This document shows positions 34,344-43,490 of a stretch of DNA of 64,000 bases, piece after piece. This DNA comes from JAAXQD01 sp963790095 (GTDB lineage: Bacteria > Desulfobacterota > Desulfobacteria > Desulfobacterales > UBA11574). The stretch is taken from NCBI GenBank assembly GCA_963790095.1, contig CAWBNO010000016.1, positions 62,001 through 126,000 on the forward strand, read 5' to 3'. Position 1 is the first letter of the stretch; the number at the start of each line of letters is the position of its first letter. The notes below the pieces were generated by a model that saw only the letters and a list, made by a program, of their open reading frames with translations, had not been told where the DNA came from and did no database searches. The position numbers and the translations under genes are program-made.

Positions 34344-35507
34344 TTACAACACTTTTACCATCAATGGGATGGCAACAAAGGTGCCCAATGAACTGCCGAT
34401 GTTCGTAAAAACCACCACCAGAAGAATTCGGGTAATCTTATTTCTCCAGAAACCCCTTATGGAGAGAATATCCTCCGGTAAATTCTCGAAATCCCTGACC
34501 TTCGGTTTACGTGAAAAGGCCTCCACAAGCCCTGAAACCCAGCCGGCTGCAATCATGGGATTTAACGAGGTTAACGGGGCGGCCAGAACTGAAGATAGAA
34601 TCGTTAACGGATGCGCCAAAGCGACAACGGCGCCAAGGCCTGCCAGGATACCGTTTGCCATTATCCACCAAGTGATCATTTCCGTTCCTGCATGGGTCCC
34701 GCCATGATAAAAACCGAAAACAAGTATGACCAATATGGCGAAAGGTATCAGCCATTTCAAGATGCCCGATGTCTTCTTCTTGGGAGGGATCTGTTCTAGA
34801 CGCGCCATGTCTATGTCGGTGTTCCAGTACTTTTTAATACCCGGCACATGGCCGGCACCGACCACCGCAACGATTTTTTTGCCGGCTGCCGTCCGGATTT
34901 TATGGGCCAGGTACTGGTCCCTTTCATCGATGAGGATGTCTTTGAGTACCGGAAGGGATTTTCCAACATCGACAAGGAGGGTTTCAAGCACATCCTCTTG
35001 TTTCATCTTTTCAATATCTTCCTCGCTGATTTCGTCGATGTCACCCATGGACAGAACCAGTTGAAACAAAATTTTGATTTTATCCCACAATCCCATGATC
35101 CGCCAGGTTTTTGCCAGGGTAATACGGATGTTCCGATCGGCAAGATGTATTCCAGCGCCGATGGCTTCACCGCTTTCAATGGCCTTTATCATTTCCGCTC
35201 CGGGTTTAATGTCGAATTTATCGGCGATTCGTTTTTGAAAAGATGCCAGAAGAAGGTTCGAGAGTAGGAGAAAGGATTTTTTCTCTTTGATGACCTTAAT
35301 GATATCCGTGTCCAGCCATTTATCTTTTTGACGAATGGACTGGTACCTGGCTTCGCACAGTTCAACGCATACGGTGTCCGGTTTTTCGGCTTCGATGACA
35401 TCCGCCACCAGCTGTTCGCTCTCTTTGGATATGTGTGCGGTGCCCAAAAGTATGACCGCTTTGTCTTCAAAAAAGAGTCGATGTATGTTATTGGTTTCGT
35501 TTTTCAT
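34344..35507 (-). CDS. TraB family membrane protein
   Basis: This 387-residue protein has an N-terminal TraB/GumN-like domain (VILLGTAHISKES near residue 18; VCVELCEARY; VVGAGHVPGI) and three to four membrane spans in the last 150 residues. Related proteins shut down peptide pheromone in Enterococcus or act as putative metal-dependent proteases; the role here is unknown. First gene of the operon with purN and the membrane protein. Confidence 0.85.
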   Translation of the reverse strand: MKNETNNIHRLFFEDKAVILLGTAHISKESEQLVADVIEAEKPDTVCVELCEARYQSIRQKDKWLDTDIIKVIKEKKSFLLLSNLLLASFQKRIADKFDIKPGAEMIKAIESGEAIGAGIHLADRNIRITLAKTWRIMGLWDKIKILFQLVLSMGDIDEISEEDIEKMKQEDVLETLLVDVGKSLPVLKDILIDERDQYLAHKIRTAAGKKIVAVVGAGHVPGIKKYWNTDIDMARLEQIPPKKKTSGILKWLIPFAILVILVFGFYHGGTHAGTEMITWWIMANGILAGLGAVVALAHPLTILSSVLAAPLTSLNPMIAAGWVSGLVEAFSRKPKVRDFENLPEDILSIRGFWRNKITRILLVVVFTNIGSSLGTFVAIPLMVKVL

Positions 35508-35580
35508 AAGAATTCGATATGTATTTCGGTAAATTTAAAAATTTAAGTCGGATAAAAAGATATATTAATTTAACATCTCG

Positions 35581-35810
35581 GAAATTCTACAACTTATTGA
35601 AAAAAATTGGACATTTTTTGAGGCTTGAACGCTTGCCTCAAAAATGGAATAATGGAATAGTGGAATACTGGAAGATTGGTTTTTAAAAGGATATTAGCCA
35701 TTTTAATTTTATCGTCAACACAAATTTTACCATTAACCCAATATTGCATTATGCCAGAACCCATTATTCCATTATTCCAGCATTCCACCATTCCAATTGG
35801 GGCGAAGCTC
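35581..35810. repeat. TGGAATA-array inverted element, copy 1 (family B)
   Basis: The left side has period-8 repeats of ATGGAATA at about 35644-35675; the right side has the complementary TATTCCAN repeats at about 35761-35797. The outer ends GAAATTCTACAACTT and GCGAAGCTC recur in the copy at 45511-45724. A 65-residue open frame through it is a translation of the repeat, not a gene. It occupies most of the 386-bp gap before the TIGR02757 gene. Confidence 0.75.
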
Positions 35811-35893
35811 CTAAGTTCTTTTTAAGAAACAACAAACCCAACAATCTATCAGATGATTATATAAAAACCCGATTTTATCAACCCTGAACAAAA

Positions 35894-36688
35894 ATGCATC
35901 AGAAAAACATCAAAATTACACTGGAAAACTTGTATCGCCGATATAATCGGCGCACCTATGTTCATCCAGATCCACTGGAATTTCTATATTTATATCCGAA
36001 TATCAAGAATCGTGAAGTCGTAGGGTTGATAGCATCTTCTCTTGCATACGGCAAGGTGAAACAAATTCTCAAAAGTGTCTCATCGGTGTTGGATATCATG
36101 AAACCGTCACCGTACCGGTTTTTAATGAATTCCAATTATACCTCCCTGTGCAATGCCTTTGAAGACTTTACCCATAGATTCGCCAGTGGGACCCAGCTTG
36201 CGGGATTGCTCTGGGGGGCGAAGAACGTCATTGACCAATTCGGTTCCCTCAACGGGTGTTTTATCGACACCCTGTCCCCCGATGACGAGACCTTAATCCC
36301 TGCCATGACTTTTTTTGCAAAAATGCTGACCTCCGGAAAAAATAAACCGGGCCATCTTGTGGCGTTGCCGGAAAAAGGGAGCGCATGCAAAAGAATGAAC
36401 CTCTTTTTAAGGTGGATGGTTCGAAAAGACCGCGTCGATCCCGGAGGGTGGGCGGATGTGCCGGTGTCAAAACTGATCGTTCCCCTGGATACCCACATGC
36501 ATAAAATAAGCCTTCAATTGGGTTTCACTTCAAAAAAACAGGCGAACCTGCAGGCCGCCCTTGAAATAACCGACGGCTTTAAAAAATTGGTACCCGAGGA
36601 CCCCGTAAAGTATGACTTTTCATTGACACGGTTCGGGATCCGGGAGGGTATGAATATGAACAGTCTTTTAACTCAATTGAGTTCATGA
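35894..36688 (+). CDS. TIGR02757 family protein (DUF2400)
   Basis: This 264-residue protein matches the TIGR02757 family of unknown function by its N-terminus (HPDPLEFLYLYPN), the motif VVGLIASSLAYGKVKQIL, the central CKRMNLFLRWMVRKD, and DTHMHKISLQLG followed by the C-terminal FSLTRFGIREGM. The pattern recalls HhH-type DNA glycosylases, but no activity is established here. It stands alone, flanked by a repeat of family B upstream and of family A downstream. Confidence 0.88.
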   Translation: MHQKNIKITLENLYRRYNRRTYVHPDPLEFLYLYPNIKNREVVGLIASSLAYGKVKQILKSVSSVLDIMKPSPYRFLMNSNYTSLCNAFEDFTHRFASGTQLAGLLWGAKNVIDQFGSLNGCFIDTLSPDDETLIPAMTFFAKMLTSGKNKPGHLVALPEKGSACKRMNLFLRWMVRKDRVDPGGWADVPVSKLIVPLDTHMHKISLQLGFTSKKQANLQAALEITDGFKKLVPEDPVKYDFSLTRFGIREGMNMNSLLTQLSS

Positions 36689-36704
36689 AAATTTTGATGA
36701 ACTC

Positions 36705-36876
36705 GTAAAAAGTCTGATTTTGCTCGTTCCGCAAGCAATTTTGGGATTCATGACGCGTCTGTCTAAATTGCAAGAACTCGGGCTAACGCCCTCAAACAGC
36801 TTGCAATTTTTAACGCCAGGCGCATCATGAATCTTTCTCCAAAACTGCTCGATGTCCCTCGCAAAAGACTTTTTAC
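36705..36876. repeat. 172-bp inverted-repeat element, copy 2 (family A)
   Basis: Arms GTAAAAAGTC (36705-36714) and GACTTTTTAC (36867-36876) match copy 1. The apical stem AAATTGCAAG/CTTGCAATTT (36765-36774 with 36800-36809) replaces copy 1's AAATTTCAAG/CTTGAAATTT, a compensated change, and the 25-nt loop keeps AACTCG and CTCAAACAG. The middle stem is unrelated to copy 1 in sequence but still pairs (GATTCATGACGCGTCTG with CAGGCGCATCATGAATC). It fills the gap before the sigma-54 activator. Confidence 0.8.
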
Positions 36877-36924
36877 AAAGCCGTCAATTTTGAAATTTGA
36901 CAAAAACTTGCTGATATTTTATAG

Positions 36925-38286
36925 ATGTCCATCATGTTAGAATCTAACCTATCAAAAATATTATCCAACAGGAAAAACTTGGAACGGATTCTAGAAAACC
37001 TCGACGTCGGGATTATCGCCCATGACTTGAATCGACAAATCTTTTATTTCAATGAACAGGCCGAAAAAATAACCGGATACCGCCGGCAAGAAGTTCTTGG
37101 GAAAGATTGTCATGAAGTTTTTGGGGCCCCGTTGTGCGGTGAGCGGTGTACTTTCTGCGGTATCAAAGATGTTTTTAACGATAAAACCGAATATACAATC
37201 AATATTGCAACAAAAAACAATGGGCCCCGACGGGTCAAAATGTCCGTTACGACCATGAAGGATGAAAACGATCAAAACTTCGGGGTGTTGGCTTCATTAA
37301 CCGATATGACCGATTTTTTGAACCTTTCCATTCGGGCCCGTAAAATTTCCAGCTTTTCAGGTATTCTCGGAAAAGACAGCAAAATGCTGACGGTTTTCCA
37401 GCAGATCCGGGATGTTGCCGGGTATGATTACCCGGTGCATATTTCCGGAGAAACCGGAACCGGCAAAGAACTGGTGGCCAACGCCATTCACAATGAAAGT
37501 CCCAGAAGCGGTGCGCCTTTTGTCCCGATTAACTGTGGGGCGCTTCCGGAAAGTCTCATTGAGAGCGAGCTGTTCGGTCATGTTAAAGGGGCGTTTTCAG
37601 GGGCCGTCCGCAACAAAAAAGGACGTTTTGAACTGGCTGACAGGGGCACCATTTTCCTCGACGAGATTGCCGACCTTTCCAAACCGATGCAGGTAAAACT
37701 CCTGCGATTTTTACAGGATGGCACATTTGAAAAGGTCGGCGGTGAAAAAACGGCCTCCGTAAGCGTACGGGTTTTGAGTGCCACCAACAAGAATCTCAAG
37801 AAGGAGGTTCAGCAGAACAATTTTCGTAAAGACCTTTTTTACAGGCTCAACGTCATTCCCATACATCTTCCATCGCTTCGTGAACGGAGAAACGACATTC
37901 CGCTTCTGATGGAACATTTCTTAGACGAAGCCGAGGAGATGCATGAGAGTAAACCGCCCAAAGTCTCCAAGGAAGCCCTTTCAATCATGATGAGCTATGA
38001 CTGGCCGGGCAATGTTCGGGAATTGCAGAATGTCATCCAATTTGCCATTGTAAATTGCAGCGGCGATACCATCTTGCCCAAAGATCTTCCCATGGAACTC
38101 AAGGAGGAGAGCATCCTCCGTTCCTCCCCCGGAGCTTCGAGGAAACTGAATATTGAAATCGTAAAATCGGCCTTGGAAAAAACCGGCGGTAACAAAGCAA
38201 AGGCTTCACGGTTGCTCGGCGTGGGTCGGGCCACCCTGTACCGGTTTTTAAAAGATCATCCCCAAACCATGTCCGGCGGGCGATGA
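36925..38286 (+). CDS. PAS-domain sigma-54-dependent transcriptional activator
   Basis: This 453-residue activator has an N-terminal PAS sensor (about 15-125) with a Cys-rich segment (APLCGERCTFCGIKD) that may bind a cofactor. It is followed by an AAA+ domain (Walker A GETGTGKE, sigma-54 contact loop GAFSGA, Walker B FLDEIADL, arginine-finger region) and a Fis-type helix-turn-helix (KAKASRLLGVGRATLYRFL). The GAFTGA loop has Ser for Thr, which occurs in active members. It converges with cooS; whether it controls cooS is not shown by sequence. Confidence 0.93.
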   Translation: MSIMLESNLSKILSNRKNLERILENLDVGIIAHDLNRQIFYFNEQAEKITGYRRQEVLGKDCHEVFGAPLCGERCTFCGIKDVFNDKTEYTINIATKNNGPRRVKMSVTTMKDENDQNFGVLASLTDMTDFLNLSIRARKISSFSGILGKDSKMLTVFQQIRDVAGYDYPVHISGETGTGKELVANAIHNESPRSGAPFVPINCGALPESLIESELFGHVKGAFSGAVRNKKGRFELADRGTIFLDEIADLSKPMQVKLLRFLQDGTFEKVGGEKTASVSVRVLSATNKNLKKEVQQNNFRKDLFYRLNVIPIHLPSLRERRNDIPLLMEHFLDEAEEMHESKPPKVSKEALSIMMSYDWPGNVRELQNVIQFAIVNCSGDTILPKDLPMELKEESILRSSPGASRKLNIEIVKSALEKTGGNKAKASRLLGVGRATLYRFLKDHPQTMSGGR

Positions 38287-38287
38287 A

Positions 38288-38316
38288 AAAGAGGGCCCCG
38301 GAAAGGAGCCCTCTTT
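38288..38316. terminator. Bidirectional terminator between sigma-54 activator and cooS
   Basis: AAAGAGGGC (38288-38296) and GCCCTCTTT (38308-38316) form a perfect 9-bp stem with an 11-nt loop between the convergent genes. On the minus strand it is followed by a T-run (CTCTTTTTC), so it suits cooS best. Confidence 0.75.
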
Positions 38317-38347
38317 GATCAAAATATCTTGCCTGAATCTTTCCGGG

Positions 38348-40333
38348 TTAGGCGTTCTGATACGCCGCCCCCATTTCACGACGATCCGCCATATCCATCA
38401 GGACCCTATCCCTGGCCTTATCGATTCCGAGCTGTTTTCTCTTTTTGTCGATATGGGCAATCATCATGTTTGCCATCTCATAGGGATCCGGAGAGAACCC
38501 CCATTTTCCCAGGCCCTGTTTTTCAAGTCCTTCGAACAGAAGCTTGTGGAATTTCGTTTCTTCAACAATGGGAAATGTTACCCCAAAAACGGTGAATACA
38601 CCCGAGGCAACAAAGTACTGTCCGATACTTATGGCTTTTTCACTCATCCATTCGGGTGCAGCACCCGCTACAGGTAAGTCTGCGATGCTATGCCCCAGAC
38701 CCCCTTCTTTGACCATGGCGGACGCTGCAATAAGAATCCGGCTGTTGTCTACACATGAGCCGACGCCCAAAACCGGCGGCATGCCTACGGTCTCACATAC
38801 TTCCTGCAATCCGGGTCCGGCAAGAATTGCGGCCTCCGGAGAGGTTAACCCGGCTTTGGCCAGAGCAATCTGGGAACAGCCGGTCTGGAGAACCAACACG
38901 TCTTTTTTGATCAACTCTTTGACCAGCTCTACATGTACCCAGTCCTGTTTCACTCTGGGGTTGGTACATCCCACCACACCGGCCACTCCTCGAATTCTGC
39001 CGTTGATGATATTATCATTGAGTGGGGTGTAAGATGCTCTGAAGGACCCGCCGAGCATATAATTAATATACTCGTGGGAGAATCCGTGGACCCCGATGTT
39101 TTTAATTTTCGGAATTTCTATTTCTGATGTTCTGTTTTTAAATCTGGAAATGGCCTTTATGACGATCTCATCTGTACAGGCACTTGGATTGTGTTCATTG
39201 AGTTCGATGTGCTGTGCACCTTCGATATGGCATCGAGGGTTGGTGGTGATCAAAGGGGTACCATAACATTCAGCCACTTTGGCCAGCCCCTGTTTGATAC
39301 ACTGCACATCCACGGTCATGGCATCGACTGCACCAGTAACCAATATGGTTTCCGTGGACATAAAGTTCCCTGCGTGAGGAATCCCGTGACGCACCAGCAT
39401 TTCTGCACCTGAGCAACACATTCCCACCAGATTTATGCCCTTGGCGCCGGCTTTTTGGGCGGATTCAACGAGCGTGGGTTCATTGACCGACACCAATATC
39501 GATTCAAAAAGGTTCGGTTCATGACCATGTACGATGATGTTCACTTCGTCTTCTTTAAGAACACCCATATTCACTTCGATGCTGACCGGAGACGGAGTTC
39601 CGAAAAGAATATCGGATATTTCCGTGGCCACCATCGAGCCTCCCCAGCCGTCGGCAAGCGCAGTTCGACTGCACTGTTTTGTGATGTTTTCATAATGCTG
39701 ATCCACGCCCATATGCGTTCGATGCATCAATTCCATAATTTCGCGCATGGCGCCCCTGGGAACAATACCCAGCTTTCGCCAGGTTTCCAGTGTTTTTTCG
39801 GGAACCCGCTTGGCAAAGGGGATTTCTCCATCTACCTGTGTATATGTCCGCTCCAGTTCTTTATACAGATCCATGGCAATATCATTCATTTCACGTCCAT
39901 CAACTTCAATACCGATGGATGCCGCAACGTCTTCGAGTTTTTGGGTATCTTTAATTTTATAATCCGTAATATTGCCATTTACCACTTCACGGAAAAGATC
40001 TAGCATGCTCATACCGTGATCCGTATGTGCAGCGGCACCCGACGCGACCATGCGCGCAAAGTTACGGGCCATAATCGTATCGATGGTCGCACCACACACG
40101 CCGACTTTACCGTAAGGATCCTTGGAATTCAGCCGGCAGGGACCCATAGCGCAGTGCTTGCAACATGCGGAATCCGCACCAATAGGGCAGGCTTTCATAC
40201 TGGCTGCCCTGTCAAATGCGGTCTCCACACCGTCTCTTCGGGCTTTTTCCAGCATCTGCATGGTGGCATCACAAATGGTGACGTCCCTTAGATTAATCTC
40301 TTTCTTTTTGGATAAAACTTTCTTTTCTTCCAT
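38348..40333 (-). CDS. cooS: Anaerobic carbon monoxide dehydrogenase catalytic subunit
   Basis: This Ni-Fe enzyme interconverts CO and CO2, exchanging electrons with ferredoxin. It has 661 residues. Cluster B/D cysteines are in the N-terminal pattern ADSACCKHCAMGPCRLN and GVCGATID; C-cluster ligands are in later motifs such as GMCCSGAEMLVRHG, NPRCHIEGAQH, AGVVGCTNPR, LQTGCSQIA and LGVGSCVDNSR. AAGGAGGT precedes the ATG. No acs or cooC/F genes are next to it in the window, so this is a stand-alone CODH. It is under a near-consensus promoter overlapped by two possible operators. Confidence 0.95.
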   Translation of the reverse strand: MEEKKVLSKKKEINLRDVTICDATMQMLEKARRDGVETAFDRAASMKACPIGADSACCKHCAMGPCRLNSKDPYGKVGVCGATIDTIMARNFARMVASGAAAHTDHGMSMLDLFREVVNGNITDYKIKDTQKLEDVAASIGIEVDGREMNDIAMDLYKELERTYTQVDGEIPFAKRVPEKTLETWRKLGIVPRGAMREIMELMHRTHMGVDQHYENITKQCSRTALADGWGGSMVATEISDILFGTPSPVSIEVNMGVLKEDEVNIIVHGHEPNLFESILVSVNEPTLVESAQKAGAKGINLVGMCCSGAEMLVRHGIPHAGNFMSTETILVTGAVDAMTVDVQCIKQGLAKVAECYGTPLITTNPRCHIEGAQHIELNEHNPSACTDEIVIKAISRFKNRTSEIEIPKIKNIGVHGFSHEYINYMLGGSFRASYTPLNDNIINGRIRGVAGVVGCTNPRVKQDWVHVELVKELIKKDVLVLQTGCSQIALAKAGLTSPEAAILAGPGLQEVCETVGMPPVLGVGSCVDNSRILIAASAMVKEGGLGHSIADLPVAGAAPEWMSEKAISIGQYFVASGVFTVFGVTFPIVEETKFHKLLFEGLEKQGLGKWGFSPDPYEMANMMIAHIDKKRKQLGIDKARDRVLMDMADRREMGAAYQNA

Positions 40334-40379
40334 TCTACCTCCTTCTTGGAAATATTTGTTGTTGGAAAGTTGACAACCA

Positions 40380-40435
40380 AATCATTAATGATAATGATTG
40401 CTAGTAAATATATATACCACAATGTGGTCTGTCAA
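40380..40435 (-). promoter_or_regulatory. cooS: cooS promoter with palindromic spacer and Fur-like box
   Basis: On the minus strand: TTGACA (40435-40430), 17-bp spacer, TATATT (40412-40407). The spacer holds the near-palindrome ACCACAATGTGGT (40416-40428). Just downstream of the -10, around +1 to +28, lies AATCATTAATGATAATGATT (40380-40399), built of NATWAT units as in Fur boxes. Both would suit repressors. Promoter confidence is good; the regulators are inferred. Confidence 0.6.
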
Positions 40436-40468
40436 GACCCGATGATGAATTCGGTCGAGGAGTGCAGA

Positions 40469-42694
40469 ATGACTGAAAACAAAGCAAAGCCCAACCGTCT
40501 TATTGATGAGCAAAGCCCCTATCTTATTCAACATGCCTACAATCCGGTTGACTGGTATCCATGGGGCCCAGCAGCCCTGGAAAAGGCCCGTCAAGAGGAC
40601 AAGCCGATTCTTCTGTCCGTCGGTTATTCCACATGCCACTGGTGCCATGTCATGGAATCGGAATCGTTCATGAATTCGGATATCGCTGAATTGATGAACA
40701 CTCACTTTATCTGTATCAAAGTGGACCGGGAAGAGCGGCCGGATCTCGACAAAATATACATGACTGCGGTTACGGCAATTACCGGTTCTGGGGGATGGCC
40801 GCTGAATGTTTTTTTGACACCGGATCTAAAACCGTTTTACGGGGGCACTTATTTTCCCCCTGAATCCAGACAGGGGTCTTTTTCGTGGCCTGATCTTTTA
40901 AATCTGATTGCCGTTGGATGGAAAGACCCTGACCAGCGGGAAAAGTTTCGATCTTTCAGTCATAAACTTCATGGGGGGATTGCAAAGGTATTGTCATGGA
41001 CGTCCGGCGATGCATCCATCGATTCAAACTTGCTCCACACTGCACTGGATCGATTTTCCTCAAGGTTCGATAAAAACCTTGGCGGTTTCAGTCCTGCGCC
41101 AAAGTTTCCGTCTCCGTCGATCCAAAGCTTTCTATTTGCTTACGACTTTTATTATGGAAACGACGTTGAAAAAGATAAAAAAACAACTCCGGCCCGTGAA
41201 ATGGGTGATTTCACACTTCGTGCCATGGCAAACGGCGGGATTTACGATCAATTGGGCGGAGGATTTCATCGCTATTCCACCGACGCAAAATGGCAGGTTC
41301 CCCATTTTGAGAAGATGCTGTATGACAACGCCCAGCTGTTGAAAAACTATCTGGATGCACATCTAATTACCCGAGACCGGTTTTTCGAGAATATTGCCCG
41401 GGAAACAGCGGATTATGTCCTGCGGGATATGACCTACCCTGAAGGGGGATTTTTTTCGGCAGAAGATGCAGACAGTTTCCCTCCGGAAACACACCCAGAT
41501 AAGGGGGATGAAAAGAAAGTTGAGGGTGCGTTCTATGTGTGGACGAAAAAGGAGATCCTTGCGCTGTTGGGCACTGATGCAGGAGAAATCTTTTCATTCC
41601 GCTACGGTGTTAACCCCGATGGGAATGCCGAAAATGATCCTTTTGATGAATTCAAAGGGAAAAACATTCTGTTTGTTGCCCATTCCATCGAGAAAGTCGC
41701 GGATCGTTTCAACCGGTCAAACCAAGATATCGAAACCTCGTTAGAACAATCGAAGAGAAAATTGCTTGGGGAACGTGCAAAAAGACCCCGGCCACATCTG
41801 GACGATAAAATTCTGACTGCGTGGAACGGCCTGATGATATCCTCCCTGTCCAGGGCCTATCAAGTTTTGGGTGAAGAAAGATATCTGGCGGCCGCTGAAA
41901 AGGCTGCGGCGTTTATCAGAAAAAAACTTTATGATGAGAAAACCCGACAACTTTTCAGACGGTGGCGCAACGGTGAAAGAAAAATCGCCGGTATGGCCGA
42001 GGACTACGCCTTTTTGACCCAGGGCCTTATCGATCTTTATGAAGCCGGCTTTGATCCAGACTGGCTCGAATGGGCACTTGAACTCATGGACGCCCAGATT
42101 GAACTGTTTTACGACACAAAGAACGGAGGCTTTTTCATGACCCGCAAAGGACATGATGAAAGAATCGATTTGCGGGTCAAAGAGGATACGGACAGTGTGA
42201 TTCCTTCGGCCGCTTCGGTGGCGGTGCTGAATCTGTTGCGTCTTGCGAGATTCGGCGATGCCAGCGGCTATTCCACCGTGGCCGAACATACGATAAAGAG
42301 CCTTTCGGAAAGAATCGGTTCCCATCCGGACTCGGCGCCTGAGCTTCTGGTGGCCCTGATCACATCACGGGCCAAACCCATTGAAGTGGTTATCACCGGA
42401 GACCGCGGTACAGAAGATACGCGAGCCATGCTTTCCGCCGTAAATTCTCTGTTCATTCCCGGAAAAATGGTTGTCCTGGTGGACAATGACGCGTGCCGAA
42501 AACGACTGGCCCGACATCTTCCGTTTATCGCATCTGTCAAAAGAATCGATAACAGGGCGACAGCGTATGTTTGCACGGACAACACCTGCAAGCCACCGGT
42601 GACAGACCCGGGGGCCATAAAAAATCTGTTGAATGCGTCGGACCTGGCAAACCCTGAGATGCTAAAAAAAACAGGCCGAACGCTTTTAAAATAA
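40469..42694 (+). CDS. DUF255 thioredoxin-domain protein (YyaL/SPATA20-like)
   Basis: This 741-residue protein has an N-terminal thioredoxin-like DUF255 domain (PYLIQHAYNPVDWYPWG, then STCHWCHVM with C-x2-C) and a long (alpha/alpha)6-barrel resembling N-acylglucosamine epimerases (PHFEKMLYDNAQLL; DDKILTAWNGLMI). The start ATG 40469 follows GAGGAG; the frame upstream to 40346 crosses the cooS promoter and is rejected. The family is widespread and of uncertain function. It is divergent from cooS and 139 bp before a glutaredoxin gene. Confidence 0.9.
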   Translation: MTENKAKPNRLIDEQSPYLIQHAYNPVDWYPWGPAALEKARQEDKPILLSVGYSTCHWCHVMESESFMNSDIAELMNTHFICIKVDREERPDLDKIYMTAVTAITGSGGWPLNVFLTPDLKPFYGGTYFPPESRQGSFSWPDLLNLIAVGWKDPDQREKFRSFSHKLHGGIAKVLSWTSGDASIDSNLLHTALDRFSSRFDKNLGGFSPAPKFPSPSIQSFLFAYDFYYGNDVEKDKKTTPAREMGDFTLRAMANGGIYDQLGGGFHRYSTDAKWQVPHFEKMLYDNAQLLKNYLDAHLITRDRFFENIARETADYVLRDMTYPEGGFFSAEDADSFPPETHPDKGDEKKVEGAFYVWTKKEILALLGTDAGEIFSFRYGVNPDGNAENDPFDEFKGKNILFVAHSIEKVADRFNRSNQDIETSLEQSKRKLLGERAKRPRPHLDDKILTAWNGLMISSLSRAYQVLGEERYLAAAEKAAAFIRKKLYDEKTRQLFRRWRNGERKIAGMAEDYAFLTQGLIDLYEAGFDPDWLEWALELMDAQIELFYDTKNGGFFMTRKGHDERIDLRVKEDTDSVIPSAASVAVLNLLRLARFGDASGYSTVAEHTIKSLSERIGSHPDSAPELLVALITSRAKPIEVVITGDRGTEDTRAMLSAVNSLFIPGKMVVLVDNDACRKRLARHLPFIASVKRIDNRATAYVCTDNTCKPPVTDPGAIKNLLNASDLANPEMLKKTGRTLLK

Positions 42695-42833
42695 AACTTT
42701 TTTACCACCGTCGATAAACTTTGAAGAGAGTGTTGTAAAATTCCATTGAATATGAGATAAAAGAGTGGAAAAAATGCTGAAGTGATTTAACGCGCCAACC
42801 CAATGGCACTTATGCCCCGAAAAGGAAATTCAT

Positions 42834-43088
42834 ATGTCTGATAATACGATTAAAGTTTATTCTCTAAGCACCTGCAGTCATTGCAAATCGACCAAAAAAC
42901 TCCTTGCAGACTGTACGGTTCGGTATGATTTTGTCGATGTCGATCTTCTGGAAGGGGAAGAGCGTCAGGCCATTCTCGAAGACGTAAAAAAATTCAACCC
43001 GAAATGCTCTTTTCCCACCATTATCATTGGCGACAACGTCATCGTAGGATTCAAGGAAAAAGAAATAAGGGAGGCATTGGGTCTGTAA
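42834..43088 (+). CDS. Glutaredoxin-family protein
   Basis: This 84-residue protein has the active-site C14-S-H-C17 in YSLSTCSHCK and a glutathione-like TxxxP cis-Pro region (KCSFPTIIIGDN). It ends IREALGL, typical of NrdH/Grx-like proteins. The stop overlaps the next start by one base (TAATG), pairing it with an FTR-like protein. It likely reduces disulfides with electrons from that partner. Confidence 0.9.
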   Translation: MSDNTIKVYSLSTCSHCKSTKKLLADCTVRYDFVDVDLLEGEERQAILEDVKKFNPKCSFPTIIIGDNVIVGFKEKEIREALGL

Positions 43089-43420
43089 TGGACGTCGAAA
43101 AACTTTACGACATGCTAAAAAAAAACCAGGAAGCCAAGGGGTACTACTTTAACGAGGATCGACACCGAGTGTTCGAACTTTTGGGAGCCTTGACAAACAA
43201 TAAAGAACGGTATGGCTATATGGCATGTCCCTGCAGGCTGGCTTCCGGAGATAAAGAAAACGACAGAGATATTATCTGTCCGTGTGTGTACCGGGAGCCG
43301 GATGTTGAAGCGTACGGTAGCTGTTATTGCAACCTTTATGTTTCAAAAGAATGGAACCAGGGAAAAATCCCCCATGAATATATCCCCGAACGCCGCCCTG
43401 CTGAAAAAATGTTTCTATAG
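43088..43420 (+). CDS. Ferredoxin-thioredoxin reductase catalytic-chain family protein
   Basis: This 110-residue protein has the FTR beta-chain pattern of three C-x-C pairs: C47-P-C49, C64-P-C66 and C79-Y-C81. In the plant enzyme these hold a [4Fe-4S] cluster next to a redox disulfide, letting ferredoxin reduce thioredoxin. Here the partner is most likely the glutaredoxin encoded one base upstream. Spacing between pairs differs slightly from the plant enzyme. No FTR alpha chain was seen, as is usual for anaerobes. Confidence 0.9.
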   Translation: MDVEKLYDMLKKNQEAKGYYFNEDRHRVFELLGALTNNKERYGYMACPCRLASGDKENDRDIICPCVYREPDVEAYGSCYCNLYVSKEWNQGKIPHEYIPERRPAEKMFL

Positions 43421-43490
43421 TGAGCGCCGGTTCAGAAATGGTCTTTTTGCCCCAGCCCGGTGCCCTGTTTTAATTTAAATCCTCGGAATA

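Noticed and set aside
35594..35791. 65-residue open frame on the minus strand
   Set aside because: It is the translation of the TGGAATA array of repeat family B; no ribosome site.
35644..35797. Possible CRISPR array because of regular short repeats
   Set aside because: The unit is 8 bp with no unique spacers and the arrays are inverted relative to each other.
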